Positions 5,937 to 5,985 of a DNA stretch of 5,985 nt are shown here, one piece after another. The first letter of the stretch is position 1. The number at the start of each line of letters is the position of its first letter. The translations under genes and the position numbers were made by a program. The DNA is from an uncultured Alphaproteobacteria bacterium (GTDB lineage: Bacteria > Pseudomonadota > Alphaproteobacteria > Bin95), in the NCBI GenBank assembly GCA_913060845.1, contig CAJXVF010000170.1, positions 1-5,985 on the forward strand, written 5' to 3'. The notes beneath the pieces are model-generated. The model was not told the origin of the DNA. It saw only the letters and a list, made by a program, of their open reading frames with translations, and did no database searches.

Positions 5937-5985
5937 CTGTCTCTTATACACATCTCCGAGCCCACGAGACCTCTCTACATCTCGT
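5937..5985 (+). other. Illumina Nextera adapter plus index (artefact, not genomic)
   Basis: The Tn5 mosaic end CTGTCTCTTATACACATCT fills 5937-5955, CCGAGCCCACGAGAC fills 5956-5970, and the 8-base index CTCTCTAC (the N707 index as I recall it) fills 5971-5978. ATCTCGT, the start of the P7 tail, follows at 5979-5985. The order and spacing match a Nextera i7 read-through exactly, so this is untrimmed library sequence and not a transposon in the organism. Confidence 0.98.

Noticed and set aside
5937..5955. Tn5 mosaic end as evidence of a natural transposon insertion
   Set aside because: It is followed directly by the Nextera adapter stem, an 8-base index and the P7 tail, so it is library sequence.

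Overview
The window looks like one short-read contig from a Gram-negative bacterium, most likely an alphaproteobacterium. That placement is an inference from the moderately high GC, the style of the hybrid histidine kinase, and a cobalt-type nitrile hydratase alpha subunit with a His-rich N-terminus; no marker gene confirms it. The last 49 bases (5937-5985) are not biological. They are an Illumina Nextera adapter with an index, so native sequence stops at 5936.

Layout. (1) 58-2085, plus strand: a hybrid sensor histidine kinase (GAF, PAS, HisKA, HATPase, receiver) whose extreme N-terminus is missing or mis-framed. (2) 2160-2477, plus strand: a small ABM/LsrG-like ferredoxin-fold protein with a good ribosome-binding site. 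(3) 2489-4346, minus strand: a two-gene operon, DUF169 protein then a family-2 O-methyltransferase-like protein, overlapping by 8 nt. It converges on the ABM gene with an 11-nt gap. (4) 4347-4439: a 93-bp divergent intergenic region with a perfect TATAAT box and a 13-bp palindrome over the probable -35. (5) 4440-5936, plus strand: nitrile hydratase alpha (metal motif CTLCSC, cobalt type), beta (4-nt overlap), and the N-terminal 84 residues of the nitrile hydratase accessory/activator protein, cut off by the adapter.

How the genes may work together. Alpha and beta form the cobalt nitrile hydratase, which hydrates nitriles to amides, and the accessory protein is expected to help cobalt loading and cysteine oxidation. 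The DUF169-methyltransferase pair is divergently transcribed from the same short control region. This suggests, but does not prove, a shared pathway acting on a specific natural nitrile or amide rather than simple nitrile scavenging. The methyltransferase lacks the usual catalytic His-Asp motif and DUF169 has no known biochemical role, so this pairing is the most novel part of the window. The kinase and ABM protein may be unrelated neighbours.
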